Assembly: GCF_001571305.1 (NCBI RefSeq)
Contig: NZ_BCTN01000015.1
Location: forward strand, 1-64,000
Direction of reading: 5' to 3'
Source: Erwinia persicina NBRC 102418
GTDB taxonomy: Bacteria > Pseudomonadota > Gammaproteobacteria > Enterobacterales > Enterobacteriaceae
Length of the DNA: 64,000 nucleotides
The translations under genes were made by a program, and so were the position numbers. Numbering within the stretch: the first letter of the stretch is position 1; each line of letters begins with the position of its first letter. The notes under the pieces are model-generated. The model was not told the origin of the DNA. It searched no databases and saw only the letters and a program-made list of their open reading frames with translations. Shown here one piece after another: positions 63,962-64,000 of this stretch.

Positions 63962-64000
63962 CGATCTTTTCTATTATGTCATCATCGTATATTGGGCGTT

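Overview
This window is a stretch of conserved enterobacterial core chromosome. Gene order and protein sequences match, in reverse, the E. coli K-12 segment running from gmhB and metNIQ to dksA. The set of local differences, the divergence of the proteins from E. coli, and the acid phosphatase, short NlpE and ERIC-like repeat point to Enterobacterales outside Escherichia/Salmonella, most likely Erwiniaceae (Erwinia or Pantoea type). I cannot name a species from sequence alone. I see no phage, insertion sequence, CRISPR array, tRNA or rRNA gene. Bases 1-76, after gmhB, hold no gene I can identify; in E. coli an rRNA operon lies beyond this point.

Layout. 1-3360: gmhB (heptose biosynthesis) diverges from metNIQ (methionine import) across a MetJ operator. 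3496-7015: rcsF, a second RcsF-like lipoprotein gene, trmO and proS. 7097-10686: a membrane M48 peptidase, a one-domain NlpE, arfB and yaeQ. 10820-13382: yaeP-rof, then on the other strand a small cytochrome c, tilS and the VOC protein yaeR. 13463-32665: a long minus-strand block of ldcC, accA, dnaE, rnhB, lpxB, lpxA, fabZ, lpxD, skp, bamA, rseP, cdsA, uppS, dxr and frr, with one ERIC-like repeat between uppS and dxr. 32794-35798: pyrH, tsf, rpsB and the rpsB leader. 35953-41048: map, glnD, dapD and yaeH on the plus strand. 41169-46278: degP and dgt (minus), mtnN-btuF (plus) and a small secreted protein of unknown role. 46393-49698: erpA, clcA and hemL. 49793-56677: fhuB, fhuD, fhuC, fhuA (ferrichrome import under a Fur box) and a class A acid phosphatase. 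56902-63906: mrcB, hrpB, sfsA and dksA.

How it fits together. The central block builds the envelope: fatty acid start (accA, fabZ), lipid A (lpxA, lpxB, lpxD), phospholipid (cdsA), isoprenoid carrier (dxr, uppS), outer-membrane protein assembly (bamA, skp) and peptidoglycan (mrcB, dapD). Envelope surveillance also sits here: RcsF, NlpE, RseP and DegP. The local novelty is concentrated in that surveillance layer: RcsF is accompanied by a diverged tandem copy with all disulfide cysteines kept, NlpE is cut to its N-terminal domain with altered cysteine spacing, and a membrane metallopeptidase lies between them. Compared with E. coli, cdaR, yaeI, yadS, thpR and yaeF are missing from their places. 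A cytochrome c gene, an acid phosphatase gene and a small pilin-like secreted protein gene are present instead. I found no multi-gene system that looks undescribed; the best leads are single genes.
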